This document shows positions 42,836-54,870 of a stretch of 64,000 bases of DNA, in pieces (the stretch's first letter is position 1; each line of letters starts with the position of its first letter). Origin of the DNA: Gari tellinella. Lineage: Eukaryota > Mollusca > Bivalvia > Cardiida > Psammobiidae. The notes beneath the pieces are model-generated. The model worked only from the letters and a program-made list of their open reading frames with translations. It did no database searches and had not been told where the DNA came from. Both the position numbers and the translations under genes were made by a program. The DNA is taken from assembly GCA_922989275.2 (NCBI GenBank), contig OV277856.1, positions 90,167,038 to 90,231,037 on the forward strand, written 5' to 3'.

Positions 42836-43313
42836 ATGAAATCAAATTTATTGAATAAGCAGTGAGATCTACCCAAGTCTATATTGCCTATCGGGAGTTT
42901 TCTGCAATGAGCAGTCACTTATCTCTGCATCATCATTTAAACAGATACCTATAATAGGTTTGACTGTAGTTGATAAGATCTGATAGATAATTTGTCCTTT
43001 ACAAGCTAAATGAATAAGGAGACCAATACTCCAATAGTGCTGAGGGCATCTGTGTGTACCTGATTGACAATTTGATTCAATTATCAATGCGGACTAGGTA
43101 ATAGCACAGCCCTTGACAGAATACTAATCAACCCGATAATAGAGGCCTCCTGCTTCCTTACACATTCTGTATCTGTCAGATGAACATGTCAATGTCATTT
43201 ACTATGATATTGTAATGAAACAAGGAATTGCAATCAGGGGGGTCCTTCTTACGAACAGTTGTACAACAAAAACGTTTGTAAAACTTTAAAATACATCTAA
43301 TTTCTGATTTCTC

Positions 43314-43373
43314 CATCTAATCCTGTCTTGTGACATCTCTTTGGAATCGTCATTTCAAGGACAGGATTAGATG
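43314..43373. repeat. 60-bp palindrome (stem about 18 bp)
   Basis: CATCTAATCCTGTCTTG at the left pairs with CAAGGACAGGATTAGATG at the right around a 25-bp loop. Probably the core of a small MITE; no flanking duplication identified. Confidence 0.55.
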
Positions 43374-43387
43374 CAACAAGACTGCAC

Positions 43388-43745
43388 ATTCAATAAACGC
43401 TTATGCCCCCGGTGGCATTCTTGACAATATATAATTTTTTCTAAGTCCAAATTAGGTCAATGTCAAACTGAGCTTGGGTAATATGGGTCAGTTGGTAATG
43501 GTCCATGGCAATAACTGTACAAGTATTGAAGCATTGTACCCAAACCAAAATGCTAGCTTGTCGCTAGCTTGCCTTAAGCTCGCGACAAGCTTGCGCAAGC
43601 TAGTTTCATCCAGATTAAGATTGTTCATGGTAGTCAAATAGCTTGCGCAAGCATGCGCAATCTTTTTCAAAATGTCTGCAAGCTTGCGCAAGCTAGCGAG
43701 ATAGTTGCATGCATGCGCATGCATGCGCAAGCTTGCGGTTTTCGC
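43388..43745. repeat. Repeat unit plus palindromic GCTTGCGCAAGC minisatellite
   Basis: Starts ATTCAATAAACGCTTATGCC CCCGGTGG, as at 54881, then a CTAAGTCCAAATTAGGTCAA TGTC unit. At 43537 it enters TACCCAAACCAAAATGCTAG CTTG and a dense run of GCTTGCGCAAGC (43589, 43641, 43682), GCATGCGCA and GCTAGC words. 43706-43729 is 24 bp of uninterrupted purine-pyrimidine alternation (TGCATGCATGCGCATGCATG CGCA). Confidence 0.65.
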
Positions 43746-43959
43746 AATCTAATATCCACACTATATATAAGAACTTAAATGTAGTTTCATTATTCTCATT
43801 TGCTTGAAAAAAGTCTAAGTCCAAAACATGGAAAAAGTTTTAAAAAATTGTATCTTTTTCATTATTTAACAAAATCAGGGTGTTCGTGGATTCAAAATTA
43901 TCGCCATATAACAAAGAAGTCATATATGTACAAATGAGGAAGGTTGTTTGGACAAATTT

Positions 43960-44540
43960 AACAAAGGGGAACAACTCCGAAAATATCAATGTCAGAGTTA
44001 TGGACCCTGTAAAAGGCACTTAATCTCTTTAATTTATTTCCATATATGAAGTTTCATTTCACTAGCATCAGTTAAACTGGAGTAATCTTAAAGACAAGAA
44101 AATAAAACAAAGGGAAAAATTCCAAAAATATTGATGACAGAGTTCAAATAATGGCCCTTGTACAAAGCAAACTCTCTCTCATCAAGTTCTTTACATGTAT
44201 GAAAAATCATTTCACTAGCATCAGTAGAACTGGAGTTATCTTTTGGGCAAGAACATATGACAAAGGGTAATAATTAACTTTAAAAAATCTGATGCCAGAG
44301 TTGTGGCCCATGTTAAATTGTCCCACTTTCTCAACAGTCTCTTTCCATATAGGAAATTATTTAACTTCATTAACTTCAGCAGAACTGAAATTATTTTTCA
44401 GACTATAACAATTATTACAAAGGGGTATTAAAAATGTTGCCAGGGTTATAGCCCTTGTAAATGACACTTCCTCTCATCAAGATATTTCCATATTATAATT
44501 GTCATTTCACTAGCATTAGCAATTGGAGTTATCTTCCCAT
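43960..44540. repeat. Tandem repeat, about 150-bp unit (TTTCACTAGCATCAG type)
   Basis: Four diverged units: ACAAAGGG.A..AA, GCCAGAGTTATGG.CC.TGT, CTCATCAAG..TTTCCATAT and TTTCACTAGCATCAG(T/C)..AACTGGAGTTATCTT. TTTCACTAGCAT is at 44057, 44210 and 44504. No bounding termini seen. Confidence 0.65.
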
Positions 44541-47524
44541 ATAAATGTTGGGGTGGGGGTGTTATTGATTTTGTATGATTTTTAGAAAGACCTTGCAGGA
44601 GCTGACTTATCTGGTACCATGCAGTTTGCTTGCACTAGGTGCATACTGATTGTATTTTTAAACAGTACTTATCAAGTGGTAAAGACTATGTTGACATTTG
44701 AAATTACGCTAAATAAGTAAGTAGATCTTCTGTAACAATAAGCTGTTCTCTTTTATCTATAAATTTATAAATCTAGAACAAAGCCGGTTGACGAGTATCT
44801 TTTTAAAAAAACAAACTTGTTATCGGACATCTTTTCGCTCTGTTTTGGACTATTTTTCTATCACGGTCCTATCAGAGTATTCCAAATGTGCAACAAAAAC
44901 AGCAGGTGCGCGGACGATCTTTTCAAATGGAGAATTCCAACGGTCGAGAAACGAAGAAAGATTTCGCCAATAAAAACTGCCGAGTTCCCGAATCTACGAC
45001 ATATCGTGATAATTTACTTTGGTAAGAACCCGAAAATAACGTTTATGTATTTTAAATATCAATCATTCTTACAAAAAAAGGAAATATCTCTACTCACGAA
45101 GTCACTGTTCCCCCCCACGGTTGTGAATCGATCAACTTTTTTGTGATAAAGACGTCAAACGTCGAAAGAATAAGTTAACAGATTATATTGTTATAAATAT
45201 AATGTCGACAACGTGCGAAAAACGCATGTCGAATTTCGTAGTTGTTGATGTGATGTCTACAGCGTCGATTTCCGTCATTGATGTTTCGGACCATGTCAGT
45301 TTCGGCACATGTCTATTTCGTACTGATCAATTCAAAGTCACAATAACGTATTAGAAAATATGATTCTTTATATAGTTTATTTAATCACCACTGAAATTCT
45401 TTCTTTAGCGAATTTTGTGAACATCCAATTCACTAGAATGCCACATTGTTTAGGCAATTTCGTATTCTATGTTGTACAAATAATTTATTCAAATGTATCC
45501 CCCACCCACCTTTCCCAGAGAGTGAGAGTACCCATCAAAATACTTATTAAATTTCGAAGGATCCTATATTGTCAAAGAGTTTTTTGAGTTACATATACTC
45601 ACACATTTTTACTTTAAGGACATCTCAACGTACTTGATGCTTTAATAAAAGCCTATATAAAATTCCATGGACCCAGTATTCACTAATTTAAATCAATATA
45701 TTTTCAGAAAATATGTAAACGGTGGAGCCAGGACAAGAAATGAAGAAAACAAACCATGATGATGTTGAACTTTTATGTTGGATGGTTGAACACAGTCATG
45801 CTTTACATCCAGTCATCCACTGATTTGTGACCAAAGCATCAAACGGTAAGGATTAGAACTCCAGGGGTTATGGTCAAAGCGTACCATTTTTGGTCCAAGA
45901 GCAATTTAACACATACAGATTTATGGGGAACATTTTCAATTGGGTATTAGGTGATAATTGATTGTTTTTCGCACATTAAATTATATACGTGTAAATTTTG
46001 ATATTTGTTTTTTTTACCATACACCTGGATAGTTTCACCAAGACACCACTTTATCTAGCATAAACATTTAGTAATTAGGAACAAATTTGGCTAATTTGCC
46101 ATAAAGTAATCTTGAAATTAGTGTCAGCCATTGTCCATCCTGACCAGAAGCCACCTTATGCAGCTTCTGATCAGAATCCAAACTGCTTGAAAATATATCT
46201 TGCACCTGTGAAAAGGTAATCGTCACGTGGCACATGATCATTATCAAAACTGTTCGAAAATTAATCTAAATAATTCTGTAAACAATTGTCGACTGTTCTC
46301 AGACGATTAAAAAAAGTGTCAACGGTCAACCATTGTGGATCCTGACCTGACACTGCCTTACAAAGTACAATATCAAAAGTTGTTCTAGCTGCTTAATAAA
46401 ATATTTTTACAGGTTGATCATGTTTTACAGTCATGTAGGTGTGAAATAAATGTATTTCTGGAATCTCTAAGGTACGACTGAGTACATGTAGTTCTAACTT
46501 AAAACATTGGCGAGTAACTGTATGCATATATGATCAGCATAAAAACTACTTCTAGTTGCTTAATAACATATTTGTACAGGTAAATCATGTTTTCACACTG
46601 ATTATAGGAATTGCCACCAATAATCACTTATACCGTATTGAAATTTTCCCTTTTATATCCTATATGAGGTACGCTTCGACCATAAATGGTACACTTATAA
46701 ATGCAATGGTACCCTTTGACTATAATATGCTCTGAGCATAACCCACCCAGCTCAAGTCACTATGAATGTTTCTTTTGGTGAAATTTAACTTCCAAATAAA
46801 TTGGGGTGCATATCATGGCAGAGTTTTCCTATTTTAGTCTGGTTCCACAAATAATGGTGGGACTCGGTTGGTCATTAAAACAAAAACAAACAACTTAAAA
46901 GTTTATGGAGCACGCACTTGATATTTTAAAACATCATTCCTACCATTCACATGGGAGAAAATATGACAATGATTAGTAACGTCTTTCTGTATTTATTTGT
47001 TTTAAACTTCAAATCATATTTTTGCAATCACTTTAACAAGTGCAACATTTCCGTAAAGATTTTAATGAAAAGTAAAGATAGTACATGTAGGTCATAATTT
47101 TTTTACATTTGAAAGTGCATACACTTTTTTTGCTGTCCTTAATGTGGGAGAAAGATTACCTTGTTTGAGTGATTATTCTGCACACATGGTTATCTGGTGT
47201 TCCTCAGGGTTTTGTTTTAGGCCCAATGCTTTTTTCTCACATTTGTTATTGACATAGTCTAGATACTGTAATATTATTCAAGTCATCGAGTTCACATACT
47301 GTATATTTCTTACTAAATGTGGAGAAGTTACTGTCACTATAATAATGCTTCTTGGGGAAATTTAAGTTCGTTATATAGATACACTGGTAGTGGTAATAAG
47401 TAAACAAATTGTTACGCATCTCATATTTTAATGTTTTAATTATGTAAATGATATGATACACTATGTAAAGTAACCAGTTTATCAAATTGAAAATAGTTTT
47501 TAAATGATTTTGAGATCAGTTTCC
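44541..47524. other. Intron stretch with few repeats
   Basis: Mostly unrecognised A+T-rich sequence. A D-like hairpin fragment lies at about 46120-46200 (CCATCCTGACCAGAAGCC..GCTTCTGATCAGAATCCAA). Frames around 44788-45146 and 45360-45587 resemble no family. A splice-donor-like TTTG|GTAAGA (45019) and an acceptor-like TATTTTCAG (45711) were noted, but no reading frame joins them. Confidence 0.4.
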
Positions 47525-48454
47525 TTAAGGTGTCTTTATAGCTTTAAAACTGCAAAAATTGTGTTTTTAACCTTTTTTCCGATTTTGATAGCCGACATTC
47601 TGTTCTACATTTTACCAAAATCTCCCACACCAAACCAAACGCATTACACGGCTATCTGATCAATAAATCACACCTCATTAAGCACTCCGTAGTCCAGCCA
47701 CGTGACCACCTAGAGGCGTTCTCCAGCTGCCGTTGCGTGATTTATGGGTTTCGCATGTTAAATCATTATTGAATTATGATTGGTATATTTTATTAAGGGT
47801 GGAACTAAGGAAAATCGCTTATGAAATATGTGTCTTCTTATTGGTTGAAACAAAAAGGACATAGTTGAACCCCAGGGGTATTCGCACTGTGTCAGACAGT
47901 CAAAATGACACGCTTATCAGTTAATTGACGTTTTCGGCACCTCCTTATTTTCAAACACGCCACATATTTGGACAACGATTGTGTTCGCGGTAGGGGTCCG
48001 ATTTTCATGCGGTTTAAAGCAGATAAAAGGGTCTTATCTTCTCTAGTGAACCGTGTCTCAGAATTTTGATGAGGTTCTCCAGCTGTTTACAGCAAAGCAT
48101 TACGTAATAGAAATCGACTTTAAACGGTAAAATAACTTTGATGTTACATAATAATGGTTGGAAGGGGAATTTTCAAAATCTGAGACACAGATCCCTAGAT
48201 ATGTTACTGAAGTGTATTATGGGCAATTTTAAAGGCGTTACAAATTAAGACGGCTTTGAAATCGCTGGTTGAATTTTTTTTGAATTTGTCTTATAAAATC
48301 GTAAAAAAATAAAAAATTTTTTTAAAAAAGACATTTTGTGGTGACATGTGTACCACTTAAACCATTCAGCTATAAAATGGGGGAATAAATTATAAATCAT
48401 GATGATAAATAAGAAAAATCCGCTTGCAGTATCGAAACTATAAAGCTACCTTAA
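47525..48454. mobile_element. TTAA-flanked element, 930 bp, about 30-bp inverted ends
   Basis: TTAAGGTGTCTTTATAGCTT TAAAACTGCA at the left; the complement of the right end reads TTAAGGTAGCTTTATAGTTT CGATACTGCA. TTAA duplications at 47525-47528 and 48451-48454. Ends starting GG rather than CC separate it from families A-G; Kolobok or another TTAA-targeting superfamily is possible. No ORF. Interior includes GTAATAGAAATCGACTTTAA ACGG and a poly-T/A stretch. Confidence 0.65.
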
Positions 48455-48873
48455 GACCATTGGTAAATGGGTCACAGACTATACATTGTAGTTTAAGTTC
48501 TCCTGTTATACCTTTTATATAGCCACACCATTAAGTACAGCCTAGGGTTTAATAGAGTGAGTCATTGAAACCCCATTATGTCCATAAATTTTTTGTCAAT
48601 GGCATTCTTGAGTTCTCAACTCCAGACTACCGTCATGGCAATATCATGATTCATCGTCACTCTACATTTAGTTAGAATATCTGACATGAAGCAAATTACG
48701 TTTTCCTTTCAAACAATGAGAAGGGCTCTTTCATTACAGGAAACTTTAGTTACTTATTCTGCCATACCGTTACATTGTACTCACTTGAACCTTGTTTTCT
48801 TTAAAGAAAAGTTTTAAAATCAACACCATAAATGGCACATGATTATGGTTTTTTTTTTATTTATTTATTGCAG

Positions 48874-48984
48874 AATGATGATGTTACTGAATATGCCAGG
48901 CTGAGAGGGATGGAGCCCACAGCAGACAGCGAATTAAAGGAGCCAATAACAGACAGCAAGTTAAATGTTGCCACAACAGAGTAG
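48874..48984 (+). CDS. Possible terminal exon of an unidentified plus-strand gene
   Basis: A strong acceptor (TTTTTTTTATTTATTTATTG CAG) is followed by 36 open codons and TAG: NDDVTEYARLRGMEPTADSE, then LKEPITDSKLNVATTE. Composition is coding-like, unlike its A+T-rich surroundings. TADSELKEPI and ITDSKLNVAT look like a short internal duplication, and EYARL could be a phosphotyrosine-type motif of a receptor tail. No upstream exon, polyadenylation signal or family could be assigned. Alternatives: chance frame or remnant of a retrocopy. Confidence 0.3.
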   Translation, partial: NDDVTEYARLRGMEPTADSELKEPITDSKLNVATTE

Positions 48985-49420
48985 ACATTCCCATTCATTG
49001 GAAAAGTTTCTACATTTGATTAATTTATATTGTATTTGAGTGGAGTACCGATCACATACAGGACATAATAACAATGTGACATATGATCCTAAGATTGCCT
49101 TTGTTTTGACAATTGGATTATAAGATAAAATAGTTTTTCATGATCAAAAGGGACAGTTTTTAATGATCGAAAGGTACACATAAGCATTCAGCACCCATTG
49201 GCAATGTTCTCGTCAACAGATTTACAGAGGAATAGATATGCCACTTTATTGAATATTTGATAAAATTCAAATGCCAATTGGGCCTAATGAACATGGAATA
49301 GCCAAACTATGTAATTTTTCATTACAAAAAGTAGATCTACATGCAATGTCAATGAAAGCTTACAGTATAGCTCTCTGATCTTTGATCGAGATACTCCCTG
49401 CACTAGTTTGTTTTTATAAT

Positions 49421-49678
49421 GATAACCCTTTACTCAATAGGTACCGGTACACATTTTAACACATTTGATAAATAGTCCTCCATTAGCTCCAATTTATAGA
49501 GTTGTGAATATGTGTCAGAATAAATACTCTATTTATTCTAGCAGAATGTAGCTTAAAGCATGCTGACAGTAAAGCAGAATGTGTCTTAAGGCGCATTCTG
49601 CTATACTTTCAACCTGCTATAAGTATGTGTCACCTGGTTTCAAAATGAAGGAACAAGCTATATGGAGTAAAGGAATAA
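49421..49678 (+). mobile_element. Family A element (forward), ends decayed to ATAA
   Basis: GATAACCCTTTACTCAATAG G..GGAGTAAAGGAATAATG. Hairpin CTTAAAGCATGCTGACAGTA AAGCAGAATGTG with complement at about 49551-49622. Contains CCGGTACC-type words in the left arm. Confidence 0.75.
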
Positions 49679-49702
49679 TGAAACTAAAAATGACAACTTT
49701 AT

Positions 49703-49947
49703 TGAATCCATTACCCCATAGCCTGTTTCTTATTTTGAAAACTAGTGACCTGACTTAAAGCAGGTTGTAAGTAAAGCAGAATGTTCCTTAAGGCCCATTC
49801 TGCTATACTTTCAGTCTACTTTTAACCTACCAGCTGCTAAAATATAGAAAATACTTATCATACATAATGAAAACTGTTTGAATTAAAACAATTTTTTTCA
49901 GTTGTGAAATGAACTAAAGGTGTAAAAATACATAATTATGGGGTTAA
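49703..49947 (-). mobile_element. Family A element (reverse)
   Basis: GAATCCATTACCCCATAGCC at the left, ATTATGGGGTTAA at the right. Hairpin CTTAAAGCAGGTTGTAAGTA AAGCAGAATG..CATTCTGCTATACTTTCAG. Confidence 0.75.
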
Positions 49948-50029
49948 TTGTTATTTATGACAATAAATGTGACATTCAATGTGACAAATTTTAAATATTT
50001 TCTTGACTTTCAGTATTCCATGTTTTAGC

Positions 50030-50345
50030 TCTAGCTCGCGCAAGCTTGCAGAGTAAGTTTGCATTAGCTTGCGCAAGCTTGCAAGTGTTTGATAGGAACA
50101 TGCTTGCGCAAGCTTGTACTAGCTCGCACAAAGGTTCCAAATCTAAGCATGCGCAACCATTAAGTTTGCACTAGCTGGCGCAAGCTTGCAAGTACTTGAT
50201 AGTAACATGCTTGCGCAAGCTTGCAATCTGAGCTTGTACTAGCTAGCGCAAGCTTGCGCAAAGGTTCCAAATCTAAGCATGCGCAACCATAATTCGCAAG
50301 CTTGCGACAACCTTGTCGCAACCTTAAAAATAAGCTTGCTATTTT
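50030..50345. repeat. Palindromic GCTTGCGCAAGC minisatellite, second locus
   Basis: GCTTGCGCAAGC at 50067, 50102 and 50209 among GCTCGCGCAAGC, GCATGCGCA and CTAGCTAGCGC words. Longer direct repeats: TTGATAG.AACATGCTTGCG at about 50088 and 50194 (107 bp apart), and AAAGGTTCCAAATCTAAGCA TGCGCAACCAT at 50130 and 50260 (130 bp apart). It ends AGCTTGCTATTTTGGTTTGG GTAG, the inverted counterpart of the 43537 start, then a unit (50346-50470) related to those at 43430 and 54940. Confidence 0.65.
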
Positions 50346-50470
50346 GGTTTGGGTAGTAAGTAGTGTTGATAAAACGGTTAACCAAGAAATAGCCCATTCA
50401 AAATATTCTAAGTCTGAATTAGGTCAAGGTCACTATCAAAATAAAGGTTGTGTGATGCTGCCTCATATTG

Positions 50471-52050
50471 GTGGATAGGGAATGGTGCTATGACCGTTTA
50501 AAGTAGAATTATTTTCATCAGTGGAAGAATAAATCAAAGGTGTATAACAATGCTTATCTATGGAGTAATGCCATTATGTGTTTAAAAGATATTCATGAGC
50601 CTGCATTAAGTTGCTTCTGAAATAGGTTTGACTGTACCCTAATGCACACCATACAGCTATATATAGGTACAACTCCCATGGCAGACTATTATATATACCA
50701 TACGGAAATATTAGCACATGAAAGTAAAATTGCTTACTGCATTCATGCATGATGAATAGACATGAGTACACTGATAAAAGTATGAACGTTCAAGGTTGAA
50801 TATAAAATATTTGTATACAGAAAAATAATATTTTTAACTATAATAAATAATTTTAAGTTGTCACTTGCATGCCTTATCTTATGGTTAATAGTCCAGGTTA
50901 CAGTAATTTAGAGCAAACTTTCTAATATCCTGTTGTTCTAAAAGCAATCTTTCATTTAAACCTTCAAAACCCCTGATCAAAAGCGATGCCTGCTTATAAT
51001 TCTGAATAGAATATAAAAACACTGAATCAAAACAAGTATGTGTCCCCTGTTGAAGAATGGTGAGCCATTACAAATTTTCTGATAATGACAGATGGATGGA
51101 TAAAAGGACAGATGGACAGACACATTTAGGATCTGTAAAGATTCGTTCTTTAAGACTAGCTGTTCTCAACCAAGTCTAGAATTGAAATGTTATTAAGTGA
51201 GCCTTGGCGAGCTTAATTACTTTCTATTCTATAAGAGGTTGAGATCAGCTTGTCTCAAAGATCGATGAGTGACACTCTGATTCTTTTTTCACATTACCAA
51301 TGATTTTAATGTTTTTTAAGCAATGGGCCTTGTTTGAATTAGAGTAATGTCATGAAAGTCGAATCGAGTGACATTTTGGAATAGAGTGACATCATCAAAG
51401 TGATCTCAAACATGATGGTTGTTGGCTATTGAAAACAGCGGTAGTTATGTCAGAAAAAAACTTTCAAAATAAGAGATTTACAAGCAGAGTAACAATTAAG
51501 CAATTAAAATCAACAACCAGGCACTAAGTTTTGTGGGTTCTGCATGATTAGCATCTAAACTTGCAAAATTTAAGCCTTCATATTGTACAACATGGTTAAA
51601 GATTTACAGTTGAGCTGCAACTCGATTGAGTCAAAGATATCAGTAATTCAAAGTTTAAAACTCACTGTTTGCAACTGTTAATCACATTTAACTTGCAATA
51701 GTAAGAAATAAAGACCTCCTAGATTTATCAATATTGGACCAAAGCAAGTACTTAAAGGCCACAGACTAATATCACCATTTTAAATCAAACACCAACAGTT
51801 TGTGATATCTAACAATTTATTATCAACGAAGAAATCAATAGCTTATTCCCCAACATAACTCCAACCAATTCAATCATCCGATACTGCATCATTAGCAGTT
51901 CGTACATTTGAAACTTTATGTTGATTTTCCTCATTGCCACACTGGTCAATACTTTAACAGCAACAGTTAACCGTGTGTTAAGACACCACTCTAACAGTAT
52001 GAATTGAACGTCTCATAAAAATGGCTCACCTTAATCTGCAATACAGAATG
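50471..52050. other. Intron stretch with scraps only
   Basis: The right arm of a family A copy is at about 50500-50570 (CAGTGGAAGAATAAATCAAA GGTG..CTATGGAGTAATG). A GATGGATGGATAAAAGGACA GATGGACAGAC stretch near 51088 resembles the pre-3' run of Helitron-like elements. A half pogo-like end is near 51607-51660 (CAGTTGAGCTGCAACTCG..). Nothing else recognised. Confidence 0.45.
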
Positions 52051-52054
52051 AAAA

Positions 52055-52560
52055 TGAACTTGACCTTGTCTGCCAAGACCAGATTTTAGACTGATCTCAA
52101 GAGCTTCTTGTGGGAAATGTCAAATTTGACCTGTAAATGACCTTGACCTTTGTCTGACATTACCCAAGTTGTACTGAGCTCAAAAGCTTCTTGGGTAAAG
52201 TACACAATGTCATGACAAATGTCAAGTCTGTATCACATGCAGTTCCAATCTTATGACCATGTTACATGCAACCTATTTGACCTCTAAATGAGCTTGACCT
52301 TTGTCTGCCATGACCAAAGTTGTAATGAGCTCAAGAACTTTTTTAGCTGTTTTAATACAAATGCTAAATATAAAGTCTCTATCACATGCAATTCCAAAGT
52401 TATGGCCAATAACTAAACCCACCCTATTTTACCTTTGAATGACCTCTAAATTACCTTGACCCTTGCTGTACAGAATCAAAATTTTACTGAGCTCCAGATC
52501 TGTTTAAATCTGTTTGCGTTGAGTACATATGCTAAATATAAAGTCTGTATCACATGTAGT
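52055..52560. repeat. Tandem repeat, about 150-bp unit (GACCTCTAAATGACCTTGACC)
   Basis: GACCT(G/C)TAAATGA(C/G)CTTGACCTTTGTCTG at 52128 and 52279 and a diverged copy near 52430. Intervening GTTGTACTGAGCTCAA(A/G)A(G/A)CTT and TATCACATGCA(A/G)TTCCAA are shared with 1047-1400. Confidence 0.65.
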
Positions 52561-52689
52561 TCTTAAACTATGGACAACGTTAAGATTTTGGACGACGACA
52601 ATGCAGTCAACTACACGACAACGCCAAAGTGATGACAATAGCTTGTAGTTCTTTGAAACAGAAGAGAGTTTAAAGAGTAACAAAAAGCA

Positions 52690-52840
52690 AAGAAATGTTG
52701 TAAAAAGCAAAGAAATTTTTGAATACCTAATCAAATAATTATGAATTAATACCCAATTACGAAAATCGTCAAAACCCAATAAAGATTGCAAATACCCAAT
52801 TCTGTAAAATATTAAGGAGTAAATACCCAATTGTATCAAA
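52690..52840. repeat. Short degenerate repeat, AATACCCAATT
   Basis: AATACCCAATT recurs at about 52750, 52791 and 52821, with AAACCCAATAA between. A minus-strand frame of 111 codons crosses it (52504-52839) but is A+T-driven and hydrophobic without motif. Confidence 0.4.
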
Positions 52841-53394
52841 AGTTCAAAACCTTATCTGTAACCCTGACTTTAACTTTCTTCATACAGTTCCTCTTCATGT
52901 TTTTAACTTATGCTGATAAATATAGCAATGATAAGTAATCTTTTCATGCATTCTAGCAAGTGGCTGCTTGAAACAGGCTGAAAGTATCACTCAATGATCT
53001 CTTTCTGCCTTGCTTTCAGTGTGTTTTTCATGCAACCACCTGTCTTACTCACTGAAACAACATTATGACTGAGATTATGACAGGTTTGGCTGGTGTTCTG
53101 CCTGCCAGTGTTGGACTTGGCAAGCACTGCTCTCATTCACCACTGGGGAGAAGATGGACAATTATACAAACACTAGCAGTATCACTTACAATCAATAGGA
53201 TCTGCTCTGCAAACATTTACCTTGTAAAGTCTGCTGGATAAATTAAGCTATAATTCAACTCTTTGGGAATTGGTTCAAATACATTGATTCTCATTGTTCT
53301 ATTCAACCTTGGTGAAGTATTCTCTCAGCACCAGATGTACAGACAAGCCCTCTGTGTTAAACATCTTTCCATATGGAAGCATGGAGATCTATAC

Positions 53395-53485
53395 TTAACT
53401 GGTGACTGCTTAGTGCAGGATAAAAGTAATGCAGAAAGCTTCTGTATAAGCTTTCTGCATTATTTTTGTCTTGCATTAAAGTAAA
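53395..53485. mobile_element. Family H hairpin core
   Basis: CTGCTTAGTGCAGGATAAAA GTAATGCAGAAAGCTTCTGT ATAAGCTTTCTGCATTATTT TTGTCTTGCATTAAAG: an almost complete hairpin. Ends not evident. Confidence 0.6.
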
Positions 53486-53964
53486 CTCTTGAAGGTTGCT
53501 CAGTTACTTTTATTATGTTTTGGTGGCTTAACAGAAGTTTGCCTGTACTTCAGGAGGTGGGGTGAATGATAGCTAGGTCAACAAAGTAAGACCAGTGCCA
53601 GGCAAGCCCAGTCTGCCAGAATACTATATGACAATGTTATAGTGGCTGCTACACTAGTCACTTATACAAGGCAGTAGGGGGCTATTTACTGCTGTGAAAT
53701 TGTCACACTCAGTCTATGCTTTTGTTTATATGGATTTTATTTTAATGTTTTGTTTTTGTTGCTTTTTTGTTGTTTTGTTGATGTTACAAGGTCCTCAGGT
53801 TACTCACCAGAAAAGCTTTTATTAAGAAAATGATAAGTGACATCTTTATGCAGAACTGAAGTAATTAAGAGACCTTATTTAAAAACTTTCTACACTTTCT
53901 ACTTCTGTCCTGTATCAAGTTAAAAATCAACTTAGAAATTCCATATTTTTCCATATTTTATTAG

Positions 53965-54209
53965 TTAACCCATTGCCCCATAGCTTGTTTCAAGTTTTGA
54001 AGACAGATGAATACTTAAAGCAGGTTGAAGGTAAAGCAGAGTTTAGAGAATAGAAAATTTTCTTATGATACTTATTCATAGTAAGCTAGATCCAGAGCTT
54101 AGTTTTCAACTGCTGCGGGCATTTAATTCATGACTGTACAAAATGTATTTTCTTCTGTGGTGAAATAAATGAAAGCGTAAAAAGATTAATTTATGGGGTA
54201 ATGGGTTAA
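53965..54209 (-). mobile_element. TTAA element family A (reverse), hairpin half lost
   Basis: TTAACCCATTGCCCCATAGC at 53965 to TTTATGGGGTAATGGGTTAA ending 54209. After AAAGCAGGTTGAAGGTAAAG CAGAG the second hairpin half is missing, and about 50 bp of unrelated sequence sits at 54082-54130. Confidence 0.75.
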
Positions 54210-54721
54210 CCTTTTTCCTGCTGTAAGTGCACGTTGATGCTTTTTTAACCCAGATCAGACATAACCTAAAGAAACTGATTAGGGTCTGCATTGCTTTATA
54301 TTGGATAAGTCTGACACGAGTCTGTACTTTTCCTTGGGAACATTTTCCTCATCTAGTCAGCCAATATAATACTTCAGATGAAGATGTTCAGACAAATTTA
54401 AGTGGTTTATAACTTTATATATGACTATTCAGTAGGATAAGGGTGAACATAATTATGTGTTACTGTATAACCAGATAGTTAAGGTATTTTTTAGTATTTC
54501 AAAATACAAGCCATTGTAGGGCGTAGAGCAGTCTGGTAAATATAAATATACTTTTGTTTGTTCAAGTGCATGACTCAAACTGAATGTCTTGTAGAAGTTT
54601 AAACAGCAACTCTCCTGTACAACTACAACACACCTCTACTTACAATAACAACCTTTGTAGGACAGACTCCTCAGTTTACAAAGCAGGTATTTTTAATTGC
54701 ATAACACTAAGAGAGATTCTT

Positions 54722-54870
54722 TAAATGGACTCTCCCATTTTCTGATAAATGACCAGTTTACATTACACCACAAGTAGTGATGTGTCCAAAACATTTAAAA
54801 GACTCACAGCGTGTACCCTGACCAGAAAGCTCCTTAAAACACTTCCTCTGATCTGGGTAGACACTGTTTA
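54722..54870 (+). mobile_element. Family G element (right end missing)
   Basis: AAATGGACTCTCCCATTTTC TGATAAATGACCAGTTTACA T.. and CAGCGTGTACCCTGACCAGA AAGCTCC..CTGATCTGGGTAGACACTG. Truncated into the 54871 repeat. Confidence 0.5.

Noticed and set aside
44788..45146. Two overlapping plus-strand frames followed by a donor-like GTAAGA, and an acceptor-like site at 45711
   Set aside because: No frame stays open across the would-be junction, and the peptides resemble nothing known to me; could be noncoding exons but unsupported.
52504..52839. 111-codon minus-strand frame with hydrophobic stretches
   Set aside because: A+T-rich low-complexity sequence plus tandem-repeat remnants; no motif or splice context.
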